DNA of 64,000 nucleotides from Paenibacillus sp. BIC5C1 (GCF_032399705.1 NZ_CP135922.1:5208001-5272000), one strand, 5' to 3'. Counted from the first letter of the stretch, positions 46,016 through 55,607 are shown. Notes: generated from the sequence alone by a model not told the origin. Program-made: numbers and translations.

Positions 46016-46464
46016 TCTTTTGCCCACTTTGAATAAGGGGAAGAGAAGGCTTTGCTGGGTGAACTAGCTATAGAAGTAAATGAAGAAATTACACACACCT
46101 GGGAAAGGGCAAGATCAGCAACTTGAGCCAGAAGGAAGGTGGCGATACGTGGAAATGCCCGGCAATCAGGATACTTACGTTACTCATATGAAAGCAAACC
46201 AACCACCGAAAGGGATTATGGAACGAAACTTCATCACTCAAATGCGCAGACTGCACGGATTGTCCGCTGAAAAACAAATGTAAGAAGGCCGCACCTTCCC
46301 CCTTCACCGGATGAAGAGACGTAGAGCGGATTTTGCAACTGAAAAACGTCATATGGGACAGTGGCTAGCACTTGTAAATGCGAGCCATGCCCTTTGACGA
46401 CATTTTTAAAATATGTACCCGTTTAAACCACTGAAAATAACAATCCAATTGCTAGGGGAATTCA

Positions 46465-47139
46465 TCAGTTAATTGTGCTCACCCATTCCGTGTTATTCCA
46501 GATATCAGGATTGTCAATAGTCTGAGTATCTCCACGTACAGATGAATCATAACTATCCTTACTACTAGTATACCAATCAACAATAACTAACTTTCCACTC
46601 GAATTTTGCACAAGAAATTCAGTAGGTTCAGCAAAGTCACCTATATCCTTATGAACACGTGCATCTAATTTCAAATAGAAAAAACTATTATCTCCTCCAA
46701 CATACTCTACTTGTCTAGCACCAATATCAACGCTTGTGACCTGATTATAGGTAAACTTGTTTTTAAGGAATAAATCATATTGAGATGAAACTTTTTTCTG
46801 CGTATATTGTTTAAGGTTTTCGTTATCGATATAAGTATCCAAATCAATTTCCGAGCCGTTCCAAATCGCTTTATAATATCCAGACAGAGCTTCTGCACAC
46901 ATTTTATAGGCCGTTTCAGAATCCCCAGCAGTTAGATCACTTTCGTTCTGAGCTAAAAATTCTGAGGGAACTTTTGATAAATCCCCTTTTGTGCTCAGCG
47001 CAATTTCTGTGTTTTTAGAATCCTCCGCATTCGTATCACCTACAACAACGGCATTGTTATCTTCATTAGTACTAGTATTAGTCTGTTCGCATGCGCTAAG
47101 GGTAAGCACAATTATTATTAACAGGTAAGCACGTTTCAT
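46465..47139 (-). CDS. Lipoprotein, unknown function (inserted gene)
   Basis: Lipoprotein of 224 residues. Signal peptide MKRAYLLIIIVLTLSACE has its lipobox Cys at 17. An Asn/Thr/Glu-rich linker follows, then a mature domain around YKMCAEALSGYYKAIWNGSE and FLVQNSSGKLVIVDWYTSSK. The domain resembles NTF2-like or Mce-type folds in outline, but I recognise no family. ATG 47139 follows GGAGGAATTGC; the frame extends to 47169. AT content is higher than in the neighbours. It lies between two copies of the regulator promoter and so is probably an acquired gene. Confidence 0.75.
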   Translation of the reverse strand: MKRAYLLIIIVLTLSACEQTNTSTNEDNNAVVVGDTNAEDSKNTEIALSTKGDLSKVPSEFLAQNESDLTAGDSETAYKMCAEALSGYYKAIWNGSEIDLDTYIDNENLKQYTQKKVSSQYDLFLKNKFTYNQVTSVDIGARQVEYVGGDNSFFYLKLDARVHKDIGDFAEPTEFLVQNSSGKLVIVDWYTSSKDSYDSSVRGDTQTIDNPDIWNNTEWVSTIN

Positions 47140-47336
47140 TGCAATTCCTCCAGTGAAAATATTGTTCAATTCCTGTCATTAAGCAGGGGAAGTTCTTTTT
47201 GAAGCACAAGACTTCAACCAAAGATTGTAGTGAGGTGCACCCTCTCTTGCTTAGAAGATTGTAAATTGACTTGAATGTGAGGTAACTTCCCTTGTAAATC
47301 CAGAGTACATTTCCTCATTATACCAATTTTCATAAG

Positions 47337-47512
47337 GAAAGCGCTATCTACATGTTATATAACTTTTCGCCTTTACTCCTTTTTTCCAGATATCCGCGTA
47401 TAATTCAGTAAAAGTGTATATTGTTTGTGTCAGCTTTATGCCGCTATGATAGGATTAACTACTCGATCCGGGGCTGTACTCAAGGGGGAATGTCATAATG
47501 AAGGGACTGCTT
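47337..47512 (+). repeat. Direct repeat copy 2: active promoter and start of the regulator
   Basis: Second copy of the 176-bp repeat at 45758. The sequence upstream (about 47230-47336) is also related to 45675-45757, but much more diverged, including a counterpart of the permease ribosome site region (CCTCTCTTGCTTA). It drives the intact regulator gene. Confidence 0.88.
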
Positions 47513-49783
47513 ACAAGCAAATTTGCGCTGAATGGACTGTTTGTCAAGCTAATGCTGAGCTTCCTCAGTGTCATCCTGATTTTGGCTTCATTTAATCTGT
47601 TCTCCCACCTGTACTTAAGCAACAAGGTCTATCAGGAGATGGTCAGACAAAATGAACTGGGCCTTGCACAGACCGTCGAAGGATATGAGAATCATTTCCG
47701 ACTGACCCAGAATATGATTCTGGCCCTCACTCAATCGGATACCTGGACAGCCAACCTTGGCATTTTGAGCCACATTAAGGAGAACCGCCGTTACGATATT
47801 CCCGCAGAGGTGAAGTCGGACCTCTCCACGCTGTACGCCAATCCTTTTCTGCATATTGACAATTTCATTCTCTATTTCAAGCAAGAAGACTATGTACTGG
47901 AGAAGGAAGGTCTTAGCAGTGCCAGTGATATGTTCGGTAAATATTATTATAGTAAAGAATATCCTCCGGACTACTGGAAAACGCAAACGATGAACAACCA
48001 GTTTCTGAAAGTCATGCCTGCAGCAGCTTTTACGGAAAATACCGTTCACTCATCACGTTCTCTCGGTCAACTGATGCCGCTCATGATGAAAGCCATTCCC
48101 TACGAAGATGTGTATGGCATTGTTATGCTGGATCCACAGCGTATGCAGGACACATATGGCGATGCCGCTAATAATCCGTTCTACATTCTGGACAACGAGG
48201 GACGCCTGCTTTTTACCACGATGGAGGAGGAAATGCAGAATCCGCAGCTACCTGCAGACGGGAGCAAACATGAGCGTATTGGGGATCAGTATTACTTCTA
48301 TGAAAAAGGTAAGCAAACCGGATTTACCTATGTTCGTGTCACTCAGGCCGCGGTAATCGCTGCGGAAATGCGAGGCATGCAGCTGCTGCTGGCTTTCCTG
48401 CTTGGTGCTGCTGTACTGATTAGTGTGATCTCCTCCCTGTTTTTCAGCTTACGACTAAATCAGCCGCTCCAGCGCCTTATTGCCGCTCTGGACCGAAATC
48501 CGGACAGCGGTCCTAACAAATGGAGCAGTGTAAAAGAATTCGCCATGATCGGGGACCGCCTGAGCTCCATTCTGGAAAAGAACCGTTACATTCAAAGCGA
48601 CCTTGCGCAAAAGAACTCTCTCGTGCGTCAGTATGCTTATATCCATAAAGTAAAAAATATACCGCTCAGCTCCTATTTGGCGGAGCTTGAGGATGCCCAG
48701 CATTCCGAGCAGCCTTATGTCTCCATTCTGTTCAAGGTGGGCTTCAAATCACAGCCGGATGAATTCGGGCAGCATACCCTGTTATTATGGAAGCTGATTC
48801 AAAGCCTGTTCACCAGCAGCCAAACCAATAGCGTTGCCATTCAGCCCGAGCAGGACCAACTGCTCCTGCTGCTGTTCGATCCAGGTCCACAAAGTGGTAT
48901 TCTTCAAGCGCTCGATACACTGAAGGAGTTGCTGGCTGTCGAGGAAACCCTTTATCTGACCATCGCGGTAAGTCCGGTGTATTCCAGAGAAATTCCTTTT
49001 ACCGATACGTACAGCAATCTGTCCATGTTGTTAAAAGAACGCAGGCTGAATGGGGATACACAAGTTATTGTGGAGCCGCGCGCTTCTTCGTCAAATGCCT
49101 TCCATGTGAAGGTCACCTATGGGGAGGAACTGCACAACCTGCTGCAATCCGGCAATGAAGAGGCCGTATTCGCTTGGCTGGATCGCCAGCTGGAGCAACT
49201 GCAGCACAAGGATGCGGCCGCAGAAGACTTCCGCACCTTTGCGATTGGCGCAGTCGAACAGATCAGCAAGACGGTGATGAAGCTGAATTTGACGAACATC
49301 GAATCCGAGCTTCGCTCTTCTCCTCCGGGAGAGACATTTGCTAGTTTCCATTCCATGCAGCAATACAGAGAATGGCTTCAGGCGCTGGCTCAACCGGTGC
49401 TTGCGGCAGTACGCAGCCAGCTGGAAACACGTGATCCGGTTATCAGCTTTGTGCTGGACTACCTGGATCATCATTATGGGGAAGATATTAATTTGAATAT
49501 CGTCGCCGACAAATTGAATTTAACATCGGGGTACCTCTCCAGTATTTTCAAGGAAAAGACTAACATCAACTTCAGCGAATATCTGAACAATCTGCGCGTT
49601 GAGCGGGCCAAGGAACTGCTTGTGAATGTAGATCTGCGAATCCAGGACATTGCGACACAGGTCGGCTATCAAAATGTGAACTCGTTCATCCGTATGTTCA
49701 AGCGTCGGTATGGGCTGACCCCCGGAGAATACCGCAAGCGTCATGCGGGTGATGAGCCCTTTATCTCCTCCAGCCATGGTTAG
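47498..49783 (+). CDS. Membrane-bound AraC-family regulator
   Basis: Regulator of 761 residues. There is a transmembrane helix at about 15-35 and another at about 290-315, with an extracytoplasmic sensor domain between them. A cytoplasmic linker follows, and the C-terminal AraC domain covers about 650-752: DINLNIVADKLNLTSGYLSSIFKE is the first helix-turn-helix and IQDIATQVGYQNVNSFIRMFKRRYG the second. This layout is typical of regulators encoded beside LplABC-type transporters in Paenibacillus. AAGGGGGAA precedes the ATG. It was originally divergent from the permease gene. It probably senses an extracellular sugar and activates the operon. Confidence 0.9.
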   Translation: MKGLLTSKFALNGLFVKLMLSFLSVILILASFNLFSHLYLSNKVYQEMVRQNELGLAQTVEGYENHFRLTQNMILALTQSDTWTANLGILSHIKENRRYDIPAEVKSDLSTLYANPFLHIDNFILYFKQEDYVLEKEGLSSASDMFGKYYYSKEYPPDYWKTQTMNNQFLKVMPAAAFTENTVHSSRSLGQLMPLMMKAIPYEDVYGIVMLDPQRMQDTYGDAANNPFYILDNEGRLLFTTMEEEMQNPQLPADGSKHERIGDQYYFYEKGKQTGFTYVRVTQAAVIAAEMRGMQLLLAFLLGAAVLISVISSLFFSLRLNQPLQRLIAALDRNPDSGPNKWSSVKEFAMIGDRLSSILEKNRYIQSDLAQKNSLVRQYAYIHKVKNIPLSSYLAELEDAQHSEQPYVSILFKVGFKSQPDEFGQHTLLLWKLIQSLFTSSQTNSVAIQPEQDQLLLLLFDPGPQSGILQALDTLKELLAVEETLYLTIAVSPVYSREIPFTDTYSNLSMLLKERRLNGDTQVIVEPRASSSNAFHVKVTYGEELHNLLQSGNEEAVFAWLDRQLEQLQHKDAAAEDFRTFAIGAVEQISKTVMKLNLTNIESELRSSPPGETFASFHSMQQYREWLQALAQPVLAAVRSQLETRDPVISFVLDYLDHHYGEDINLNIVADKLNLTSGYLSSIFKEKTNINFSEYLNNLRVERAKELLVNVDLRIQDIATQVGYQNVNSFIRMFKRRYGLTPGEYRKRHAGDEPFISSSHG

Positions 49784-49817
49784 CCAGGCGTGGGCCGGTA
49801 TGGACCGAGGATTGTAA

Positions 49818-49856
49818 ATACACAAACGCCCGTTTCGGAGGCGGGCATTTGTGTAT
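49818..49856. terminator. Bidirectional hairpin
   Basis: ATACACAAACGCCCG / CGGGCATTTGTGTAT stem (one mismatch) with a loop of about nine bases, between convergent genes. There is no long T-run, but the stem is strong. Confidence 0.7.
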
Positions 49857-49859
49857 GGT

Positions 49860-50885
49860 TTACATTAGAATTTTGGAGAGGTGCACAAGAGCCATCGAAG
49901 GAATTCGCTGTTCTTCAGGAATTTGTTCATAGAGCAGGTGCCCTTTTCCCGCTTCAATCATTTGTTTGCTCATACTGGCAATCCGACCTTTACTATGATC
50001 AATAAAACGAAAATCCACCTGCCGTAAACTTTGCATTTCAGTCAAACGTTCGAATGCCTCAGCCTTGATCCCCTTATGTATCTCTTTCAGTTCCAGCACC
50101 ACCAATTGATCCGCAGTCCACAGGTTCTCAATCTCTTGCAGAGACTTCATGAAATCAAGTTCAAGCTGCCGTAGATTCTTCATGTGCGAGAAGTCGCACA
50201 GCCGCTTGATTTTGGGCAATGACAGATGCAGATAGACCAGATGATGTAATGCCCCCACTGCATCGATCTCGGTCAGATTCTTTACGGACGATAATCTCAG
50301 CATATGGATATTCGATTCAGCCAGTACTTTGAGTGAACCATTCAATGTACAGTGATCAAGAGCCAAATACTCAATAAATGGCAAGTCTGCAACAAAATCA
50401 AGCTGATCAATGTCACAGTTCAGGACGAGGGTATTCAACCGAATGCAGTCCTCAATCGGCGAGAGATCGGGAAATTTCCCGCTAAGTGCGAGGTAATTCA
50501 AGTATTTGTAATTTCGGATGAAGTCCAGGTTTTGCTTTTTGGGTGAGCGAATGTTCAGAAACTCCATCTTTTGAAACGCACTCAATATACTTAAATCCTG
50601 TGGTTGCTTGAGATCCAACTGCAAAGCGGTGACATGTTTTAAACCAGCAAGTGCCTCCAGAAACTCTTCTGAATACCGCCCCTTCACATCTGTATTGGAC
50701 ACATTTAGAATCAAATCAGGTCGTTTGGCAAACACATGTTCATCCAATTCTCGCAGATCATGCATCTCGTCCAGCCCGACAACAAAGCTAATCGTAGCCC
50801 TGTTCCGCAGTTGAACGATAGCCTTGTCCATTTTATCCTCGTTCCAGGGAAATCCACTCATTGAAGCGGCCCACGGTTCGTTCAT
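49860..50885 (-). CDS. Leucine-rich-repeat protein
   Basis: Soluble protein of 341 residues. From about residue 55 to 290 it is composed of degenerate leucine-rich repeats of 20-25 residues (for example LKHVTALQLDLKQPQDLSIL, LNTLVLNCDIDQLDFVADL, LVYLHLSLPKIKRLCDFSHM). No signal peptide, LPXTG anchor or enzyme domain was found, so it is probably an intracellular binding protein. GGAGGGTGACC precedes the ATG. It stands alone and converges with the AraC-type regulator gene. Its partner is unknown. Confidence 0.8.
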   Translation of the reverse strand: MNEPWAASMSGFPWNEDKMDKAIVQLRNRATISFVVGLDEMHDLRELDEHVFAKRPDLILNVSNTDVKGRYSEEFLEALAGLKHVTALQLDLKQPQDLSILSAFQKMEFLNIRSPKKQNLDFIRNYKYLNYLALSGKFPDLSPIEDCIRLNTLVLNCDIDQLDFVADLPFIEYLALDHCTLNGSLKVLAESNIHMLRLSSVKNLTEIDAVGALHHLVYLHLSLPKIKRLCDFSHMKNLRQLELDFMKSLQEIENLWTADQLVVLELKEIHKGIKAEAFERLTEMQSLRQVDFRFIDHSKGRIASMSKQMIEAGKGHLLYEQIPEEQRIPSMALVHLSKILM

Positions 50886-51066
50886 TACTGGTCACCCTCC
50901 AATTCTCTGATACTTATCTATGTCTAGCTTTCCTTTAATTGTAAATCAAGAAGAGTATATTGAGAAGTCGGATACACATTTCGTGGTTACTTATCACCTG
51001 AAAACTCTGCTATAATACCTCCAAGTGTTATTCCCCAAGGGGAGATCAGGATGGAGGATAATCATC

Positions 51067-52251
51067 ATGAAGTTTGCTAAACGAATGGAACATTTCAGTG
51101 AGGGGATATTCACACGTTTGCTGGAAATCAAGAGGCAACGACTGGAGAATGGAGAACCTGTCATCGATCTAAGTGTAGGCACACCCAATATTCCCCCAGC
51201 CCAACATATCATGACGGCTTTATGCGAGGCAGCAGCAGATGCTTCAAACTATACATATGCTGTAAATGATCAGAGCGAATTGCTGCAAGCAGTCAGTGAA
51301 TGGTACAAGCGCCGTTACCATGTTGAACTGAACCCGAAAACCCAAATTTGTTCCTTGCTTGGATCACAGGAAGGTCTCGCCCACATTTCGTTGGCGATCG
51401 TTGATGAAGGAGATCTGGTCCTTGTACCCGATCCTTGTTATCCAGTCTTTGCAGATGGACCTCTACTTGCAGGAGCCGAACTGTATTATATGCCCCAAAA
51501 AGAAGAACATGGTTATGTTATTCAAATTCAGGACATTCCTGAAGCTGTTGCGCGCAAAGCAAAATTCATGCTTGTTTCCTATCCGAACAATCCCACGACA
51601 GCAATGGCACCCGATCAGTTCTATCTCGATCTGATTGAGTTTGCCAAGAAATATGACATTATCGTTCTTCATGACAATGCATACAGCGAGCTGGTGTTCG
51701 ATGGGAAAACATGCGGTAGTTTCCTTGCTTATCCCGGCGCGATGGATGTAGGCATTGAATTCAACTCGTTTTCCAAAACCTATGGATTGGCTGGGGCGCG
51801 GATCGGCTTTTGTGTGGGGAACCCTGATGTGGTATCCGTGCTTAAAAAGCTGAAATCCAACATGGATTACGGCATGTTTCTTCCAATTCAGAAAGCTGCC
51901 ATTGCTGCAATCACAGGGGATCAGAGTGAAGTTGAGCGGGTCAGAGATATCTACGCGGAGCGTAGAGATATTCTTTGCGAAGGATTCACCAACCTCGGTT
52001 GGCATATTGCCAAACCTGAAGCCAGCATGTTCATCTGGAGTCGGATTCCAGACCACTACGATACCTCGGAACAGTTTGCCATGGATTTGGTAACACAAGC
52101 GGGTGTAATCGTAACGCCCGGGAGTGCCTTCGGACCTTCGGGTGAAGGATATGTGAGATTCGCTTTGGTTCAGGATAAAGAGACGTTGCAGCAAGCGATC
52201 CAATCGGTAGATAACAGTGGAATGCTAAGAGAAAAAACAACTAATTTATAA
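51067..52251 (+). CDS. PLP-dependent aminotransferase (class I/II)
   Basis: Fold-type I aminotransferase of 394 residues. It shows IDLSVGTPNIPPA at the start, LGSQEGLAHISLAIVDEGD around 100, LVSYPNNPTTAMAP near 170, DNAYSELVFDG near 205 and the PLP-lysine segment FNSFSKTYGLAGARIGF (Lys near 238). The C-terminal RFALVQ supplies the substrate-binding Arg. It groups by motif with LL-diaminopimelate and PatA-like enzymes, but substrate choice cannot be fixed. GGAGG lies nine bases before ATG 51067; the frame to 51025 is not used. A terminator follows. Confidence 0.9.
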   Translation: MKFAKRMEHFSEGIFTRLLEIKRQRLENGEPVIDLSVGTPNIPPAQHIMTALCEAAADASNYTYAVNDQSELLQAVSEWYKRRYHVELNPKTQICSLLGSQEGLAHISLAIVDEGDLVLVPDPCYPVFADGPLLAGAELYYMPQKEEHGYVIQIQDIPEAVARKAKFMLVSYPNNPTTAMAPDQFYLDLIEFAKKYDIIVLHDNAYSELVFDGKTCGSFLAYPGAMDVGIEFNSFSKTYGLAGARIGFCVGNPDVVSVLKKLKSNMDYGMFLPIQKAAIAAITGDQSEVERVRDIYAERRDILCEGFTNLGWHIAKPEASMFIWSRIPDHYDTSEQFAMDLVTQAGVIVTPGSAFGPSGEGYVRFALVQDKETLQQAIQSVDNSGMLREKTTNL

Positions 52252-52280
52252 CACGAATGAAAAAAGCTATCATAAGAAAT

Positions 52281-52355
52281 ATCCCCTCTAGGTAAGCAAT
52301 GAGAGAGAACATGTTTACATGAACTCAACACTGAAATCCAGAGGGGATTTTTTTA
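52281..52355 (+). terminator. Terminator of the aminotransferase gene
   Basis: ATCCCCTCT / AGAGGGGAT perfect nine-base arms enclosing about 50 bases, then seven T residues. The loop is unusually long, and a shorter internal hairpin may help fold it. Confidence 0.65.
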
Positions 52356-52370
52356 TTTAGGATCGAAAGT

Positions 52371-54419
52371 TTAGGCCGATTTGCGCCAGTTGGAACGGTA
52401 CATTAAATAGAGGAAATACGGCGTTCCAATAATCGCAATCAACAACCCGGATGGAATCTCGGTTGGTGCCATAACAGTCCTTCCGATTGTATCCGCCAGC
52501 ACCAGCATCACTGCACCGACCAAAGCCGACAGAAACATTGACCGTCTTAATTTGTTTCCCGTCAATAGACGGACCATATGTGGAGCGATTAGCCCGATAA
52601 ATCCAACCGTTCCCACACAGGCGACTGCACCTGCGGCAAGCAAAACACCAACGGTCATAGCCAGCAGACGTGTCCGACGAACACTCAAGCCAAGACCTGA
52701 AGCACTATTATCGTCGAATACCAACAGTTCGAATCTTCGCGCCAGCCACCACGCAAGCGGAATCAAAATCAATAGGAATACCCCAATGATCTTCACTTGA
52801 TCCCACGTACGTGCATAAGTACTGCCTGTCAGCCAGATAAAGCCGCTACTGCCATATACAGCGCCGCGAACAATCAGAACCTGAATGCCTGCGCCTGCAA
52901 TTGCAGACATGGCGATACCCAACAATACAACTGCAGAAGGATTGAGACCCTTCTTCCAGGATAAAGAGAATACGATTGCTGCAGCGATACCTGCGCCAAC
53001 AATCGCCGCGATAGGCAGCAAGAACACTGGAAGACCAGGCCATAGAATGATGACCATCATCGCACCCAAGCCTGCGCCTGACGACACGCCCACGATGGAC
53101 GCGTCAGCAAGCGGGTTGCGGACGGCCATCTGAATAAGCACACCGCTGATCGCCAGCGCAGCACCTGCACCTGCGGCGACAAGAGTACGCGGAATGCGAA
53201 GCTGAACAATGGCCGAGTATAGCCCATCCGATTGAAACAGGCTTGGCAAAAGATCGGCCATTGGAATGCGCATCCCACCAAACATCGTACTAAGGAGAAC
53301 CAATACTAACGTTAGTACCGTAAAGATAATAGCAATAGGGCCAAATGCCCAGCGACGAGAACGTGCTCCTGTGCTCATTGAGGTAGACATGCCTGATCCA
53401 TTTGCTGCCTTCATTCGTGTAAGTACAAGCCAGATCAGCCATGGTGCACCAATGATTGCCATCACGGCCCCTGTCGGCAACTCCAGACTGGAGTTATGAA
53501 CCATCTTGGCAAGCACGTCTGCACCGACCAGCAGTGCTGCGCCCCACAAGAAAACACCAGGCAATAACAATCGATTGGAACGAATTCCACTCAATCGAAC
53601 CAGATGAGGTGCCACCAAACCCACAAAGCCAATTGGCCCAATTACACTGACAATAACCGCTGCCAGCAACACAGCAATAATCAACCCAGTGGCACGGGCC
53701 ATGCCTACTTTTTGCCCGAGTGAAGAAGCAGTTGATTCATCCAACTCCAACATATCCCACTGCCGGGATAAAACCAGGGCAACGATCGTAATTCCAATGA
53801 CCCAAGGCCATGCGTAAATTACACCGCTCCAGTCATTCTGAACAAGCGTTCCTGATCCCCATAGAAATAATGCCTGAGTCTCCTGAGAGAAGAAAATATG
53901 CAGCGCGCTTGTAAAAGAACCAAGTACCATCGATACAATCATGCCGGAGAGCGCAAGTCGTACTGGACTTGACGTCCTCCCCCCGCCCATGAAGTACGCT
54001 GCGGCAGCTGCCAGTAATCCACCGAGCACGGCGAAAAGGAAAGGCGATTGCTGCATCAAGCCTGGGAAAAAAATTGTTCCCAACACCACAACAAAATAGG
54101 CCCCCGCATTGATGCCGAGTGTGTCAGACGCCGCGAGCGGATTGCGTGTAATGGTCTGTAACAACGAACCAGCAACAGCAAGCGCCCCTCCAGCGAGTAT
54201 ACCAATTACCGTTCGCGGCATGCGCAGATCCCAGATCATATTATGTTCCAGTGTGTCCTGCCTGCCCATAAGTGAATCTACAACCGTATGGAGTGGAATT
54301 GAAGCTTCTCCATAACACAGGCTTACAAAAAAAAGCACGATGAGAGCGGTTAGACCGCCCCCATAAATGCTTAATGTACGCCAGTTAAACACTGGTCGGG
54401 AATGTTGGACCGAACTCAT
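52371..54419 (-). CDS. Fused double permease for iron-siderophore (FhuB-type)
   Basis: Permease of 682 residues made of two FecCD domains in one chain. The first spans about 15-340 (PRTVIGILAGGALAVAGSLLQ, GFVGLVAPHLVRLSG) and the second about 360-680 (PRTLVAAGAGAALAISGVLIQ, GFIGLIAPHMVRLLTG), together about 18-20 helices. Such fusions are known for FhuB and related hydroxamate systems. The start overlaps the end of the binding-protein gene by 4 bp (ATGA), so they are translationally coupled. No ATPase gene is present. Control by the Fur box at 55446 is expected. Confidence 0.93.
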   Translation of the reverse strand: MSSVQHSRPVFNWRTLSIYGGGLTALIVLFFVSLCYGEASIPLHTVVDSLMGRQDTLEHNMIWDLRMPRTVIGILAGGALAVAGSLLQTITRNPLAASDTLGINAGAYFVVVLGTIFFPGLMQQSPFLFAVLGGLLAAAAAYFMGGGRTSSPVRLALSGMIVSMVLGSFTSALHIFFSQETQALFLWGSGTLVQNDWSGVIYAWPWVIGITIVALVLSRQWDMLELDESTASSLGQKVGMARATGLIIAVLLAAVIVSVIGPIGFVGLVAPHLVRLSGIRSNRLLLPGVFLWGAALLVGADVLAKMVHNSSLELPTGAVMAIIGAPWLIWLVLTRMKAANGSGMSTSMSTGARSRRWAFGPIAIIFTVLTLVLVLLSTMFGGMRIPMADLLPSLFQSDGLYSAIVQLRIPRTLVAAGAGAALAISGVLIQMAVRNPLADASIVGVSSGAGLGAMMVIILWPGLPVFLLPIAAIVGAGIAAAIVFSLSWKKGLNPSAVVLLGIAMSAIAGAGIQVLIVRGAVYGSSGFIWLTGSTYARTWDQVKIIGVFLLILIPLAWWLARRFELLVFDDNSASGLGLSVRRTRLLAMTVGVLLAAGAVACVGTVGFIGLIAPHMVRLLTGNKLRRSMFLSALVGAVMLVLADTIGRTVMAPTEIPSGLLIAIIGTPYFLYLMYRSNWRKSA

Positions 54420-55411
54420 TGGGTAATCGCTCCAACAACCCCGTCAACCAGAGCTTTGGACGAGATAGGTCCACCGAACGTCCATGTTGTGCTATCCAGT
54501 TGATAAGTGCGTTTATCTTTGACAAAATTCAGACCTTTCCAGACTGAATTGTCTTTCATTGCTGTGCCAAAAACGTCATCATCCGGTTGTGTGATGTAGA
54601 TGAAGTTGCTGTCCTGAACAGCAGGTAGAGATTCAATACCCACCGTTGAGAAACCATACCCTTCAATCTTGTCCGGCTGCCAGTCGTTAACCAGTCCAAC
54701 CTTCGCCAACGTGCCAATTACGACAGCGTTATCGGTAAACATGCGAAGACTTGCTGCATTTTGATACGTAAATGCTTGTGTCAGTACATAATGGAATTCC
54801 GATTTGTCGGCAGCAGCAAGTTTATCTTTGGCTTCTGCATAATGCTGATCGAGTTCATCGAGTACCTTCTTCGCTTGGTCTTCTTTTCCAAGAGCTACCG
54901 CGATATTGTTGAACGTTTCCGTCATTTTGTCATAAGTATAGCCATCACCCGTATACAGATCATATTCAAGCGTTGGTGCAATGGCATTGAGTTGATCATA
55001 GATATTCGAATTTGAATTGGCGATAATCAGATCCGGCTTCAAAGCTGCAATCGCCTCCAGATTTGGCTCGTCACGTGTTCCAACATCCGTCACCGTGTCA
55101 TCCAGAGCTGCTTCGGGAGTCACATAGACTTTATAGTTGGCGTTGTCTGCACTACCTACTGGCTGAACACCCAGTGCTACTACATCTTCCGTATATGTCC
55201 ATTCCAGCGTAACAACTCTCTTAGCGGGTTTGTCCAGTTTGAGTTCTCCACCACTATGTTTAACTGTAACAGGACCTGCTGTCTCTTCAGTCGGCGTGCT
55301 GCCGGAAGAGGCATTTTCATTTGTATCTGTTGTGCTGTTGGCTTTACCGCAACCTGTCAGAGCAAGCGCCAAAACCGTCAGCAGTAAAAATCCGTTTAAG
55401 CTTTTTTTCAT
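54416..55411 (-). CDS. Iron-siderophore-binding lipoprotein
   Basis: FhuD/FecB-type binding protein of 331 residues. The signal peptide has lipobox LALTGC (Cys 21), then a Ser/Thr/Glu linker and the two-lobed class III fold: VVTLEWTYTEDVVALGVQPVG, EPNLEAIAALKPDLIIANSN and, near the C-terminus, WKGLNFVKDKRTYQLDSTTW. GGGGAGAAGTAGG lies upstream of the ATG. It is the first gene of a two-gene operon with the FhuB-type permease, 34 bp downstream of a nearly perfect Fur box. The siderophore is not deducible from sequence. Confidence 0.93.
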   Translation of the reverse strand: MKKSLNGFLLLTVLALALTGCGKANSTTDTNENASSGSTPTEETAGPVTVKHSGGELKLDKPAKRVVTLEWTYTEDVVALGVQPVGSADNANYKVYVTPEAALDDTVTDVGTRDEPNLEAIAALKPDLIIANSNSNIYDQLNAIAPTLEYDLYTGDGYTYDKMTETFNNIAVALGKEDQAKKVLDELDQHYAEAKDKLAAADKSEFHYVLTQAFTYQNAASLRMFTDNAVVIGTLAKVGLVNDWQPDKIEGYGFSTVGIESLPAVQDSNFIYITQPDDDVFGTAMKDNSVWKGLNFVKDKRTYQLDSTTWTFGGPISSKALVDGVVGAITQ

Positions 55412-55445
55412 ATCCTACTTCTCCCCTATTTATATGTATTTATAT

Positions 55446-55464
55446 GATAACAATTATCATTATC
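55446..55464. promoter_or_regulatory. Fur box of the second siderophore locus
   Basis: On the minus strand GATAATGATAATTGTTATC matches 17 of 19 bases of the classical Fur box GATAATGATAATCATTATC. It lies 35-53 bp before the start of the binding-protein gene. Confidence 0.88.
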
Positions 55465-55567
55465 ACTAATGGATTATCCCGTAGGATTGCGATTTTGTCA
55501 ATTCAAAAGCATGATTATTTTTCATTTGCAATATCTTCCCTTTCACTGCATAAACAGAAAAATGACA

Positions 55568-55590
55568 GAACCCGCATTCAAGGCGGGCTC
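55568..55590 (-). terminator. Terminator of membrane hydrolase paralog 2
   Basis: GAGCCCGC / GCGGGTTC stem (one G-U pair) with a seven-base loop and a downstream T-rich run on the minus strand, 18 bp after the hydrolase stop. Confidence 0.7.
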
Positions 55591-55607
55591 TCTTAACTGT
55601 AATTAAT

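Noticed and set aside
46080..46283. 67-codon plus-strand frame in the gap before the lipoprotein gene
   Set aside because: Weak ribosome site, no recognisable domain, overlaps another open frame on the opposite strand, and the region contains decayed gene fragments.
52371..54419. Possibility that the long siderophore permease is a frameshift fusion of two genes
   Set aside because: A double FecCD chain is a known FhuB-type architecture, and both halves are complete in one frame.
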